Positions 42,720-51,886 of a stretch of DNA of 56,118 nt are shown here, piece after piece; within the stretch, counting starts at the first letter, position 1, and each line of letters opens with the position of its first letter. This stretch comes from Candidatus Cloacimonadota bacterium. Lineage in GTDB: Bacteria > Muiribacteriota > UBA6191. Location of the stretch: assembly GCA_019454875.1 (NCBI GenBank), contig JACFNL010000012.1:1-56118 (forward strand). Reading direction: 5' to 3'. The position numbers and the translations under genes are program-made. Below the pieces are notes generated by a model. The model worked only from the letters and a program-made list of their open reading frames with translations. It was not told where the DNA came from and did not search any database.

Positions 42720-44206
42720 TTTCCCTGCGCGCCAATATTCTCGCCAATTTTGCTGGCAGTATATGGGCTGCCTTGATGAATGTTTTGTTTGTGCCTGTGT
42801 ATATCCGGTTTTTAGGGATTGAAACCTATGGTCTGATCGGAGTGTTTACAGCTTTGCAGAGTTGGCTTGTTCTTTTGGACATGGGCCTGATGCAAACAAT
42901 GTCACGGGAGATGGCCCGTTTTGTAGGTGGAAACTATCAAGGTTTGAACATTCATCGTCTGCTTCGTTCGGTTGAGGTTGTTTATGTTGCTCTAGCCATG
43001 TTTTTTAGTTTGGCCTGGTATGGACTCTGTCCCTGGATTGGCCGAGAATGGCTGAATCGAGGGACTTTAGCAGAAGAAGATGTCGTTATGGCATTGAAGA
43101 TAATGGGTCTGGTTGTTTCTTTGAGATGGATTAGTGGGCTGTACCGGGTTTCTGTATTGGGCTTGCAGAGGCAGGTTTCATTAAATTTAGCTCTGATTGT
43201 GTTTTCTACCTTGAGGGGTGCTGGGGTACTTGGAGTTTTGGCTTTTGTAGAATGCAGTATTTATGCATTTTTTATATACCAGGGGTTCGTGGCGTTTCTT
43301 GAGGCATTTGCATTAAGGTTTCTGGTTTATTCCTATCTACCGAAGACTAAAGAATGGGTTGGATTTGATTTTTTAGAGTTAAAACGGGTCTGGAAATTTG
43401 CTAGGGGAGTTTTTCTTATATCCTTACTTTCCTTGTTGTTAACCCAGGTTGACAAGCTGATTTTATCAAAAATGCTGCTTCTTAGTGATTTCGGTTATTA
43501 CACCTTGGCAGGGTTGATAGCTTCGTCGTTATATCAGCTGATCACTCCAGTCAGCAATGCAGTGTATCCAAAGATGGTTGAGTACTTGTCCCGTAATGAT
43601 TCTAATCGTATCGCTTCTGTGTATCATCGTTATTCGATGTTCATGAGTTTGGCCACAATTCCGGCAGCAGTGGTCATGGCCTTGTTTTCGGAGCATCTCC
43701 TGCTGCTGTGGACTAAAGATCAACAGACTGCACAGATTGCTGCTCCTGTACTTTCTGTACTGGTACTTGGAACTATGTTTAATGGATTGATGCATATGCC
43801 ATACCTGATGCAGCTAGCTAGCGGCTGGACAGAACTGACAGTGAAGATAAATATAGTTGCAGTGATTGTGCTTGTACCTTCCCTCGTACTGGTTTCTCCT
43901 GGTTATGGTATGATGGGAGCCGCTACGGTCTGGTGTTTATTGAATCTTGGATATGTTTTGATCGCAGTACCCCTGATGCATAGAAGATTACTCATACATG
44001 AGATGAGGTCATGGTATCTGAAGGATGTAATACCTATAGGTCTGATCTCCATATTCGTGGCTGGTTCTGTCGCGATTTTCACACCGAAACCATCGGTTCA
44101 TTCAGTGTTTGAAGGTTTTTTCTGGATTTTGATGGCTTCAGTTCTGTCTTTTGGACTGTCTTTTCTGTATGTCAGAAAAAACGGCAGCCCCGTAAATCAG
44201 AATTAA
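42716..44206 (+). CDS. Polysaccharide flippase, Wzx-like (MOP superfamily)
   Basis: The 496-residue protein has about 12-14 membrane helices. The start MISLRANILANFAGSIWAAL and the second segment GIETYGLIGVFTALQSW fit the PST/Wzx group, and NAVYPKMVEYLS in the middle is a recurrent motif. It would flip undecaprenyl-PP-linked oligosaccharide across the inner membrane. The gene is the last of the overlapped operon and starts by four-base overlap. Its last 69 bases overlap, on the other strand, the 3' end of a convergent glycosyltransferase gene. Confidence 0.9.
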   Translation: MISLRANILANFAGSIWAALMNVLFVPVYIRFLGIETYGLIGVFTALQSWLVLLDMGLMQTMSREMARFVGGNYQGLNIHRLLRSVEVVYVALAMFFSLAWYGLCPWIGREWLNRGTLAEEDVVMALKIMGLVVSLRWISGLYRVSVLGLQRQVSLNLALIVFSTLRGAGVLGVLAFVECSIYAFFIYQGFVAFLEAFALRFLVYSYLPKTKEWVGFDFLELKRVWKFARGVFLISLLSLLLTQVDKLILSKMLLLSDFGYYTLAGLIASSLYQLITPVSNAVYPKMVEYLSRNDSNRIASVYHRYSMFMSLATIPAAVVMALFSEHLLLLWTKDQQTAQIAAPVLSVLVLGTMFNGLMHMPYLMQLASGWTELTVKINIVAVIVLVPSLVLVSPGYGMMGAATVWCLLNLGYVLIAVPLMHRRLLIHEMRSWYLKDVIPIGLISIFVAGSVAIFTPKPSVHSVFEGFFWILMASVLSFGLSFLYVRKNGSPVNQN

Positions 44207-45016
44207 TTTTAAGGGCAGAAGAAGTAACAGCCATACTCTTTCAGCAACAGTGGCCAGAGGCCAGTAGCCCCAATACAAGCTCCAGGATTTCAGAGGTCGA
44301 ATAATTTTACCGATTATTCCAGTGTTTGTAGCTTGTTCATCTCCAGATGAAGCATGATGGATTCGTTTATAGAATGTGGAGTCGGTGCAAATTCTGATTT
44401 CGGCCCGGTTCAACATTTCAAACACTAGATGATAATCTAGGGAGAACTTCTGAAGTTTAATAGTTTTGGCCAGTTCTGTGGGATAAAGAGAATAGATGGG
44501 GTTTGCCTTTCCATATAGTTCCGGCATCAGATAATATCTGACCCTTCTCATAAACTTTGATCCTGTAAAATTTAAGTCAATTGACAGGGCCGGGTGAGGA
44601 ATTTTTTCTCCATCGCTATTGATTGTCTGAATCTTACTGAAAGCCATAGCCGGTTGCTTGCAGGATTCTAGTAACTTAACCTTGGTTTCCAACCAGTTTT
44701 CACTCCATAAATCATCGCATGCTGCCCACATGAAGTATTTGCTGTGGGCTTGTCTCAGAACAAACTCAAAATTTCCCAAAGCTCCCAGGTTTTTAGTTTG
44801 CCTGATGTAATGAATTCGGGAGTCAGTTTTTGCAAACTCTTTAACAATTTGCTCTGTGCTGTCTGTTGAGGCGTTGTCGGATATCAGTACAATAAAATCT
44901 TTGAAAGATTGCTTGGTTAAGGACTCTAGAGCGAGTTGAATAAAACTGGAGCCGTTGTAAACAGGCATACCTATTGTAATGAGTGCTTCTTGTTGAATTT
45001 CGTCTTGCAGTGGCAT
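44138..45016 (-). CDS. Glycosyltransferase family 2
   Basis: The product is 292 residues. ALITIGMPVYNGSSFIQLAL (about 11-30) is the GT-A entry, VLISDNASTDST the nucleotide-binding segment, and WAACDDLWSENW holds the D-D metal pair near 98. After the catalytic domain come a helical region with HHASSGDEQA and a hydrophobic C-terminal helix (RVWLLLLLPLKLILIYGAAV) that likely tethers it to the inner membrane. The orientation is opposite to its neighbours; its 3' end overlaps wzx by 69 bases, and its start is only 22 bases from the divergent glycosyltransferase at 45039. Sugar specificity is not readable. Confidence 0.85.
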   Translation of the reverse strand: MPLQDEIQQEALITIGMPVYNGSSFIQLALESLTKQSFKDFIVLISDNASTDSTEQIVKEFAKTDSRIHYIRQTKNLGALGNFEFVLRQAHSKYFMWAACDDLWSENWLETKVKLLESCKQPAMAFSKIQTINSDGEKIPHPALSIDLNFTGSKFMRRVRYYLMPELYGKANPIYSLYPTELAKTIKLQKFSLDYHLVFEMLNRAEIRICTDSTFYKRIHHASSGDEQATNTGIIGKIIRPLKSWSLYWGYWPLATVAERVWLLLLLPLKLILIYGAAVFSDIQKRQSKRQN

Positions 45017-45034
45017 GGTATGGATTGTAGCATG
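45006..45034 (+). promoter_or_regulatory. Candidate promoter of the 45039 glycosyltransferase
   Basis: TTGCAG (45006-45011) and TAGCAT (45029-45034) are separated by 17 bases and end four bases before ATG 45039. It overlaps the start of the divergent gene. The -10 matches only at TA...T, so confidence is low. Confidence 0.3.
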
Positions 45035-45038
45035 AAGA

Positions 45039-46226
45039 ATGCAAAAGATTGTTTTGGCTTGTGGAAAGTATCAATACGGTATCCCTCAAAGAGGGTTGGG
45101 TACTGAGTTTGTAAGCTTTGTTCCGGCATTGGAATCGCTGGGGTATGAGGTGTTGATTTTTGATGTATTGCAAAAGGATTTGTATCAGGATTATGCAGAA
45201 TTAAATCAAAAGCTTCTTGATCTTTGTATAAAAGAGAAGCCAAAGGCACTTATCAGTGTACAACTACAGTATGAAATTTGGTCTGAGACCCTCGCAATTT
45301 TACGACATAATCTTGGGATAGTGACATTTCTGTGGAGCACTGACGATTCATTCAAGTATCACAGTTTTTCAAAGCCAATGTCGCAATGGTTTAGTTGGGT
45401 TATTACCACCTACGCTTATCGTCTTGAGAATTATAATAAGGATGGTATCAAGAATGTGCTTTTGTCTCAGTGGGCCACAGATAAAAATAATCTTCTAGAA
45501 CCAAAGGCTGCTACACAGTGTCGCTACCGCGTCTCTTTTGTAGGAGCTGCACATGGTAACAGGAAAAAAATTGTAAATCAGTTGAGGGAGAAGGGGATCC
45601 ATGTTGATTGTTTTGGACATGGGTGGGATAACGGACCAGTGTCAGCTGGGGATGTCTTTTCCATAATGAATGATTCCTGGGTTTCTTTAAATTTCTCAAA
45701 TTCCAGCGGCATGAATCAGATAAAGGCGAGAATATTTGAGGCTACCGGGGCGGGAGCATGTCTGGTGTCCGAGGATGCTCGGGACATTGATCGATTTTTG
45801 GTTCCGGGAGAGGAAATAGTCTTGTATAAGCGAGTTGAGGATTGTGCCCAAAAGATTAGTTCTCTTTTGGAAAATCCTGAAAAAAGAGATGAGATAGCAA
45901 ACAAGGCTTATCTGAAAACAAAAATGGAACACACTTACACACAAAGGTTTTCCAAAATTCTAAAAGGAATTGAAGAGTTTCAATCTCGAGATCTGAATGA
46001 AGAGGCATTAGAGAAAATGAGGTTTTGTATCAATAACTACAAAACTATCCGATGGTATGATCCATTGGTCCTATTTTTAGCGAGGATTCTGGATTTAGTC
46101 TTCGGTCATCCAAGAGGCCACCGGGCTACAAGGAGGATTTTGCTGGAGGTCTTGTCCCGTCTTAATCCAGGTCATGTATACTCTTCGTCCAGTCTTCCTG
46201 CCAGGAAGTTTTATGAGCATAGCTAA
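45039..46226 (+). CDS. Glycosyltransferase, CgeB/Glyco_trans_1_2-like
   Basis: The product is 395 residues of GT-B fold. The N-terminal half carries GKYQYGIPQRGLGTEFVSF and FLWSTDDSFKY. The C-terminal half carries VSFVGAAHGNRKKIVNQL (about 165-182), GMNQIKARIFEATGAGACLV (about 227-246) and FLVPGEEIVLYK, matching the CgeB/Glyco_trans_1_2 pattern. No signal or membrane segment. No Shine-Dalgarno sequence precedes the ATG. It begins a run of three co-directional glycosyltransferases (to 48224), which with the GT2 genes around it should build the O-unit. Donor and acceptor unknown. Confidence 0.82.
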   Translation: MQKIVLACGKYQYGIPQRGLGTEFVSFVPALESLGYEVLIFDVLQKDLYQDYAELNQKLLDLCIKEKPKALISVQLQYEIWSETLAILRHNLGIVTFLWSTDDSFKYHSFSKPMSQWFSWVITTYAYRLENYNKDGIKNVLLSQWATDKNNLLEPKAATQCRYRVSFVGAAHGNRKKIVNQLREKGIHVDCFGHGWDNGPVSAGDVFSIMNDSWVSLNFSNSSGMNQIKARIFEATGAGACLVSEDARDIDRFLVPGEEIVLYKRVEDCAQKISSLLENPEKRDEIANKAYLKTKMEHTYTQRFSKILKGIEEFQSRDLNEEALEKMRFCINNYKTIRWYDPLVLFLARILDLVFGHPRGHRATRRILLEVLSRLNPGHVYSSSSLPARKFYEHS

Positions 46227-47076
46227 CCTAAATCCCAAAATATCTGTACTTTTGCCCTGCTTGAATGCAGAAAGGACAATAGCATTTGCAATCAAAAGTA
46301 TTTTACAGCAAACCGAATCCAGTTGGGAGCTTTTGATACTTAATGATGGATCTAAAGACGCGACGGAAACAATAGCTAAATCTTATTCTGACCCTCGAAT
46401 TCGGGTTTTTTCCAGGCAACCAACCGGGGGTCTGGCAAGTGGATTAAACTATCTTCTCTCAGAGTCCAAAGGTCAGTGGATTGCCAGGATGGATCAGGAC
46501 GACTATGCTTTTCCCTGGCGGTTGGAAGAGCAGAAAAGGTATCTGGAGGAACACCTTGAGGTGGATTTGCTCGCGACCGGAGTATTGATGATAGGAAAAC
46601 ACAATGATGTTCTGGCTCGTTTTCCTGTTTTTGAAACACACGAGGAAATTACGGCCAAACCGGAGGAGGGGTTTTTGCTACCCCATCCCACATGGATGGG
46701 AAAACGAAGCTGGTTTCTTCACTGGGGATATCAAAACGGATGTAAAACTGAAGATCAGGAACTATTGTACCGCGCCTATCGAAGCAGCCGTTATGCATGT
46801 CTAAGAAAGGTATGTCTGGCATATTCTCAAGCTGATCTAACAGTTAGAAAGAGGCTGTTAAGGCGTTGGGAATTCCTGGAGTCTATATTCAGAAAGAAGC
46901 CGGGGTACAAGGCTTTGGCTCAAAAATCATTTACCTGGGCCTATAAATCATGTATAGATTTGATTTTTTTTGGCACAGGCCAGGGAGAAACCTTGCTGAA
47001 GTTATGGGGCACACCAGCGGATCCCAATGATTTTGTTTCCTGGTCCCAGCTTAAGCAGGATTTAGGTATCCTATGA
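46213..47076 (+). CDS. Glycosyltransferase family 2
   Basis: The product is 287 residues. KISVLLPCLNAERTIAFAIK (about 10-29) is the GT-A entry, LLILNDGSKDATE the nucleotide-binding segment and RMDQDDYAFPWRLE the D-D metal site near 95. HPTWMGKRSWFLHWGYQNGC later is the typical acceptor-region pattern. ATG 46213 follows AGGAAG by four bases and overlaps the preceding gene's end by 14 bases; the in-frame ATG at 46174 would extend deep into that gene and is rejected. The next gene overlaps by four bases, so translation is coupled. Confidence 0.87.
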   Translation: MSIANLNPKISVLLPCLNAERTIAFAIKSILQQTESSWELLILNDGSKDATETIAKSYSDPRIRVFSRQPTGGLASGLNYLLSESKGQWIARMDQDDYAFPWRLEEQKRYLEEHLEVDLLATGVLMIGKHNDVLARFPVFETHEEITAKPEEGFLLPHPTWMGKRSWFLHWGYQNGCKTEDQELLYRAYRSSRYACLRKVCLAYSQADLTVRKRLLRRWEFLESIFRKKPGYKALAQKSFTWAYKSCIDLIFFGTGQGETLLKLWGTPADPNDFVSWSQLKQDLGIL

Positions 47077-48224
47077 AAGTGGTGCGAATCATCGCCCGTT
47101 TGAATGTGGGGGGCCCCGCCAAACATGTGGTGTGGTTATCAGATATGTTTCAGAAGGATGGTTTTGATACCCTGCTTCTTTACGGTGAGGTGGAAGAGAA
47201 CGAAGACAGTCTGGAAGCCATACCTGAAGAGCAGATCTTTCAGGCAAAAAAAATCCCATCGTTTTCCAGATCCATTCATCCTTTTAAGGATCTGGTTACA
47301 ATTTATAGAATTTTAAATCATCTGATTCAGTTTGGCCCCTCGGTAATTCATACTCATACTTCCAAAGCCGGGTTGTGTGGTCGTCTTGCAGCCCTGATAT
47401 ACAGAAAGTTCTATAATCCTTCTGTTCTGGTTGTTCATACCTACCATGGGCATACATTTCATGGGTATTTTCATCCGATGATTCACAGATTATTTTTGGG
47501 ACTGGAACGCTTTTTAGGGAGATTTTGCACAGATAAAATTGTAACCATTTCTGAAAGGCAGCAAAGGGAAGTCCTGGATGTTTATAAGGTGGGAAAAAAG
47601 GCGCAGCATTCCATAGTGCCTTTAGGGTTAGATATCGGGTTTGTGGACTGTTTAAGCCCGGCATTAAGAATTACTCATGGGATTTCTCAAGACACTTTTG
47701 TTTTTGGCATAGTAGGCAGGATCGCAGCCGTTAAAAATCATTTTCTATTTTTGGACTCTGTTTGTCATATGATTCGAAACGACCCTCAAAATAAAAGTAT
47801 TTTTGTGGTCATTGGCGATGGAGACAAAAATCTTTTGGAAGCTTTGAAACAAAAGGTTTCCCATAGTCGATTGTCTCCAAGAGTTTTGTTTCTTGGAAAC
47901 CAGAGTAGACCTGAAGACATTTATGGAATGCTAAACTGTCTTGTTCTGACATCAAAAAATGAAGGCACCCCCTTATCCATACTCGAAGCATTTGCGGCTT
48001 CCGTTCCTGTTATCGCAACCAGGGTTGGGGGGGTGCCAGATTTACTGGGCAGCAATGAAAGAGGGATTCTGGTAAATGAGGATGCAGAAGAAATCGCTCA
48101 AGCAATGCAGAAAATCCAGTCAGGGGGTCATAAAGCTATGACTGAGGGGGCCAAAGATTTTGTTCAGCAGGGATATTCTTTAGGTGCCCTCTATGACCGT
48201 ATGAAAAAGGTTTACAAGATTTGA
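47073..48224 (+). CDS. Glycosyltransferase family 4
   Basis: The product is 383 residues of GT-B fold. RLNVGGPAKHVVWLSDMF (about 9-26) is the N-terminal glycine loop, HTHTSKAGLCGRLAA and HTYHGHTFHGYF are the conserved His-rich acceptor segments, and the C-terminal E-x7-E motif is ENEGTPLSILEAFA-like (NEGTPLSILEAF near 295). VPVIATRVGGVPDLL follows. The His-rich start resembles WbnK/RfaB-like O-antigen and pseudaminic-acid locus transferases. ATG overlaps the previous stop (ATGA). It converges with the FkbM gene at 48237 after 12 bases, with no terminator hairpin in between. Confidence 0.88.
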   Translation: MKVVRIIARLNVGGPAKHVVWLSDMFQKDGFDTLLLYGEVEENEDSLEAIPEEQIFQAKKIPSFSRSIHPFKDLVTIYRILNHLIQFGPSVIHTHTSKAGLCGRLAALIYRKFYNPSVLVVHTYHGHTFHGYFHPMIHRLFLGLERFLGRFCTDKIVTISERQQREVLDVYKVGKKAQHSIVPLGLDIGFVDCLSPALRITHGISQDTFVFGIVGRIAAVKNHFLFLDSVCHMIRNDPQNKSIFVVIGDGDKNLLEALKQKVSHSRLSPRVLFLGNQSRPEDIYGMLNCLVLTSKNEGTPLSILEAFAASVPVIATRVGGVPDLLGSNERGILVNEDAEEIAQAMQKIQSGGHKAMTEGAKDFVQQGYSLGALYDRMKKVYKI

Positions 48225-48236
48225 TTGGCCGTGGTG

Positions 48237-48968
48237 TCAGTTACCCGGACTTTGCTGCTGCCACAGCTCTTTGCGCACAAAAATGCTGTTGATCCAGGTG
48301 TCGGCCACTTGAAGGTAGCCTTTTGCATTCATAATTTCTGAAAGTTTCAAATCTTTTTTACCGCTTATAGGGTCATAAGAAACTGTTTCCAGACAAATCA
48401 GCTTTGGTCCAGACTGCACAAAGTCAGCCGCCGTTACAATCTGTTCATCAAGCCCCTCTACATCCAGGCTTAGAATGTCGGGCCAATCTTGCAGTTTAAG
48501 TTCCCCCAATAGCTCATTGATACCTACTACCCGGATTTGAGTATTGGATATAATGGAAACCCCCATGGATTCTATTCGTTGTGCCTCATTTTTATCCATG
48601 GTATTTAATGTAGGTTCTGACATAACAAAAAATTCAAATTGTCCGGATTGTGGTCCTACACCAAACTCAAAGACAGAATCTCCAGGCCGTTCCGTCCTGA
48701 GTTTGTGGGCCAGGTTTGCGTCCGGCTCAACTAGAAAGCCCCTGCTGCCCTTGGAGTAAAAAAGTGCTGTATTGCTAAGATACCAGGGCTGATGCGCACC
48801 TATATCCAGATAGGTCGGGTTGGACATTTTGAGAATGACGCAGGCCAGATAGTCCAATATGCGGTCTTCACCACACTGAGACCATGAGCTTTGCCCTACA
48901 TTGTATATACGATAGTACATGGATTTTGCCATTTGCCTGAGACGCTGAGCCAGACTGTAAATTTGCAT
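48237..48968 (-). CDS. FkbM family methyltransferase
   Basis: The product is 243 residues. YLDIGAHQPWYLSNTALFY (about 53-71) is SAM motif I, GFLVEPDANLAHKLR the acidic loop and DILSLDVEGLDEQIV the FkbM-specific segment near 163. In polysaccharide loci FkbM enzymes O-methylate sugars, often as a modification or a chain-end cap. SQCGEDRILDYL at the N-terminus is the FkbM-type recognition helix. Last gene of the minus-strand group 51080-48237; the upstream gene ends 10 bases earlier. The methylated sugar is not identifiable. Confidence 0.87.
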   Translation of the reverse strand: MQIYSLAQRLRQMAKSMYYRIYNVGQSSWSQCGEDRILDYLACVILKMSNPTYLDIGAHQPWYLSNTALFYSKGSRGFLVEPDANLAHKLRTERPGDSVFEFGVGPQSGQFEFFVMSEPTLNTMDKNEAQRIESMGVSIISNTQIRVVGINELLGELKLQDWPDILSLDVEGLDEQIVTAADFVQSGPKLICLETVSYDPISGKKDLKLSEIMNAKGYLQVADTWINSIFVRKELWQQQSPGN

Positions 48969-48978
48969 TTCCCACTCC

Positions 48979-50097
48979 TCACAGGCGTTTTTTAACTGTG
49001 GACAAAGACTGTGAATTTAAACGGAATAATCGGTACAGTAGCATGTGCCTTTTTAGGAACAGATACCGGTGTGAGGTTCTGGCTTCCAGACTGCTGATAT
49101 ATTTTTCCGGCCAGACAAAGGCATTGGTTTTGATGGTGAGTTTGTAGAGGAGCCACAGGGTAACTAGAAACAGCGGATAGAACAGTGTCCAGTGGTACGA
49201 TGCCACAATGATACAAACCAGAAGCTGGTAGGCATATAGAATCAGTACAGAAAACCAGTCGCTTTGAAACAGAAATGAAAGCCTGTGGGTAATGTGGCCT
49301 TTGTCACCTAAAGATATAGGAAAACCGTTGTACCAGCGATTGAATGACACATATGTGGTATCAATTATGGGTACAATTATGAGAAGCACCGGAATGATCA
49401 GTGCGCTTGGAATCTGTAAAAATGTATGCTGGATGTCGGGCGATATGGTTCGAGAGAATTGAATCAGCATCAGGGCGATGAGGTTGCCTAAAAATAGGGA
49501 GCCACTGTCTCCCATAAAAATTTTAGCTGGATGGAAGTTAAAGATTAGAAAACCGGCAATGGATCCAGCTAACATCATGGCAATATCTGTAAGCCAGGGG
49601 GTCGGATTCCAGGGCAAAAGACAAAGACTAAGAACACTAAAAAAGGCGATTCCCGGAGCAGCCCCATCCATGTTGTCCAGAAGATTTAAGGCATTGGTAA
49701 TACCAACAATCCACAAAAGAGTCAGTGCCCAGTTCAGAGGCTCATAGGCAAGAAAGGCAAAATCAATATCCGTGACAATTGCTGCAGCGGCCACTAAAAT
49801 CTGGGATATCAGTTTAGGAGCGGGCATGAGCTGATAGATATCATCATACAATCCCACCATCATCATCATCAGAGGCATGCAGACTAGAAGGATTTCAAGC
49901 TCGGTAGAAGAGGTCAGATTCCAGAATAAAAAGCACAGGCTAAATGAAAGCCCAATGCCAATGCCCCCATGCAGTGAAACCGTGCGGGCATTCCAGCGAT
50001 CCCCCTTTGGCCTGGAGACCCAGCCCTGCTGTTTTGTGAGTTGAATCAGACCCCAGGTCGTAATGATACTGACAATAAAGGCTGAGAAAAAAATCAT
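48979..50097 (-). CDS. Undecaprenyl-phosphate sugar-1-phosphate transferase (WecA/MraY family)
   Basis: The 372-residue membrane protein with about 10-11 helices transfers a HexNAc-1-phosphate-type sugar to undecaprenyl phosphate, the first step of O-unit assembly. Family signatures are GGIGIGLSF, the acidic motif VGLYDDIYQLMP (about 81-92), NALNLLDNMDGAAPGIAFFS (NxxxNxxDGxDGL-like, near 135-154) and FMGDSGSLFLGNL (near 193-205), then HITHRLSF with conserved His. The start ATG overlaps the upstream epimerase stop (ATGA). It probably initiates the O-antigen made by the flanking genes. The donor sugar could be GlcNAc, GalNAc or a derivative; the adjacent epimerase may supply it. Confidence 0.9.
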   Translation of the reverse strand: MIFFSAFIVSIITTWGLIQLTKQQGWVSRPKGDRWNARTVSLHGGIGIGLSFSLCFLFWNLTSSTELEILLVCMPLMMMMVGLYDDIYQLMPAPKLISQILVAAAAIVTDIDFAFLAYEPLNWALTLLWIVGITNALNLLDNMDGAAPGIAFFSVLSLCLLPWNPTPWLTDIAMMLAGSIAGFLIFNFHPAKIFMGDSGSLFLGNLIALMLIQFSRTISPDIQHTFLQIPSALIIPVLLIIVPIIDTTYVSFNRWYNGFPISLGDKGHITHRLSFLFQSDWFSVLILYAYQLLVCIIVASYHWTLFYPLFLVTLWLLYKLTIKTNAFVWPEKYISSLEARTSHRYLFLKRHMLLYRLFRLNSQSLSTVKKRL

Positions 50098-51080
50098 CGA
50101 GCCTCTTCTTTAATGAAGCGGATCACATCCTCAAGTATCTCATCCAGATCCAGTTCGGGTGCAAACCCAATCAGGGAACGAAGCTTTTCTGTACTGGGTA
50201 CTCTGCGGCCCATATCTTCAAAATCGGCGCTGTAGACCTGCTCGTATGGAATAAAGCTCAGTTTTGAACTGGAGCCAGTTTTTTTAATGATTCTTTCGGC
50301 CAGAGATTGAATGCTGATTTCTTCAGTGCCCCCGATGTTGACCACCTGTCCATAGGCTGCGGGGGTATCGATCAGTTTCATCAGACAGTCCGAAACCTCG
50401 CGAACATGGGTGAATGTGCGGGTTTGGGAACCGTCACCAAACACGGTAATGTTCTGGTCTCTTAATGCCTGCTGCACAAAGTTTGGTATGACCATGCCGT
50501 ACTGTCCAGTTTGCCTTGGACCTACTGTGTTAAACAGCCGCACAATAGCTACTGGCAGTTTTGTTGTCCTATAGTAGGCGATGCCCATAAACTCATCCAT
50601 CAGCTTTGATGTCGCGTAGGACCAGCGGGACTTGCCGGAGGAACCAAAGGTAATATCATCTTCTTCACAAAGAGGGGCTTTAACCTGTTTTCCATAGGCT
50701 TCTGAAGTGGAAGCCAAAAGCACCTTTTTACGGAATTTGTTGCATAGGCCAAGCACGATTTCTGTACCACGGATGTTGGTAGTGATGGAAGAAAGAGGGT
50801 TATCCAGAATGTATTTGACCCCAACAGCAGCAGCTAAATGAAACACTGTGTCGCAGATACCCACCAATTCAAGCATTTTGGTTTCGTTAAAAATAGTGTC
50901 AATCGTTACATGAAATCTGTCTTTGAAGGCAGGGTTGTTTTGGATATGCTCGATGTTTTTCAGGGAGCCCGTAGAGAGGTTGTCAATCACATACACTTCG
51001 TGACCAGCGCGAAGATATTTTTCAGCTAAATGGCTGCCTACAAAACCGGCCCCCCCGGTAATCAGAATTTTTCGATGCAT
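50094..51080 (-). CDS. NAD-dependent nucleotide-sugar epimerase/dehydratase
   Basis: The product is 328 residues, extended SDR fold. KILITGGAGFVGSHLAEKYL is the NAD motif, LASTSEAYGK the catalytic Ser/Thr segment and SYATSKLMDE holds Y-x-x-x-K. VRLFNTVGPRQ and GDGSQTRTFTHV are typical of UDP-glucuronate decarboxylase and UDP-hexose epimerase groups. ATG 51080 has AAAGGA six bases upstream; the open frame to 51140 overlaps the next gene and is rejected. It is followed by a WecA-type transferase in the same direction, so it may make the first sugar for that enzyme. Exact reaction unresolved: 4-epimerase or UXS. Confidence 0.85.
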   Translation of the reverse strand: MHRKILITGGAGFVGSHLAEKYLRAGHEVYVIDNLSTGSLKNIEHIQNNPAFKDRFHVTIDTIFNETKMLELVGICDTVFHLAAAVGVKYILDNPLSSITTNIRGTEIVLGLCNKFRKKVLLASTSEAYGKQVKAPLCEEDDITFGSSGKSRWSYATSKLMDEFMGIAYYRTTKLPVAIVRLFNTVGPRQTGQYGMVIPNFVQQALRDQNITVFGDGSQTRTFTHVREVSDCLMKLIDTPAAYGQVVNIGGTEEISIQSLAERIIKKTGSSSKLSFIPYEQVYSADFEDMGRRVPSTEKLRSLIGFAPELDLDEILEDVIRFIKEEAR

Positions 51081-51136
51081 AAATGTCCTTTGTTCTGGAA
51101 AAAATCGGCAAATGGTAGTAGTTTTTGCACACAGGA

Positions 51137-51886
51137 TCAATGAATTTTCATGCCGGGGAAAAAGTGTCCTAGTTTATCCTCGGGACAAAACCAGAGATTG
51201 CGATTGGAAATGTCTCTATCTGGATTGGGGGTTTCCCGGATTTTATGATGGGCTACCGCCTTTCCTGTATCCAGGAAGAATGCTTTGTATTTGAGGGGTT
51301 CCAGGATGTTTGCAATCTTGATATCGGTCTGATCAGGAAGCGAGCATTCAATCATCAATACGGGCATAAATTGTTGGATAAGTTCCATCCCACCCAGAAT
51401 TACATCCACTTCATGACCCTCCACATCCATTTTTACAAACTGAAGATTCTTAAGAGGTGTATTGGAAAAACACGCATTTAAGGTCTGTACGGGTACAGAA
51501 ATTTTTTCGCCTTTTCCTAAGACATGAATTAGAGAGGCCCCACCATCTCCGGCATAATTTCGGAATAGATTCAATTCACCGGGCTGGGAGGAAAGGCCAA
51601 CAGGCTGGATTCTTAACTGTGTAAGTCCAAATATGGATTGCAGCTTTTTTAGATGTTCAACCATTTCCGGCTGGGGTTCAAATGCATACACTAGTCCAGA
51701 ATTCCCAACGGTTTTGCTGATCCAGTATGAGAAAATCCCTTTATTTGCACCAATATCTAGCGCAGTATCCCCGCAAATTGGTAATTTGCATAGTTGTGCC
51801 AGATCAAATCGTTCCGTGCGATATCTGTAACGGAGGAAGCGGTGGCGCATATGGAGGGAAAATATTAAGTCTTTGATTGATCCCAT
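51137..51886 (-). CDS. FkbM family methyltransferase
   Basis: The product is 249 residues. ALDIGANKGIFSYWIS (about 42-57) is SAM motif I, VYAFEPQPEMVEHLKKL the acidic loop, FVKMDVEGHEVDVILG the FkbM segment. VPVQTLNACF and LMIECSLP are also family-typical. It probably O-methylates a sugar of the O-chain. Heads the minus-strand group to 48237 with a 56-base gap to the epimerase. Its start codon overlaps, on the opposite strand, the start of the O-antigen ligase gene (ATG 51885), so the two promoters must lie in each other's coding sequence or upstream of it; no Shine-Dalgarno sequence is evident. Confidence 0.85.
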   Translation of the reverse strand: MGSIKDLIFSLHMRHRFLRYRYRTERFDLAQLCKLPICGDTALDIGANKGIFSYWISKTVGNSGLVYAFEPQPEMVEHLKKLQSIFGLTQLRIQPVGLSSQPGELNLFRNYAGDGGASLIHVLGKGEKISVPVQTLNACFSNTPLKNLQFVKMDVEGHEVDVILGGMELIQQFMPVLMIECSLPDQTDIKIANILEPLKYKAFFLDTGKAVAHHKIRETPNPDRDISNRNLWFCPEDKLGHFFPGMKIH

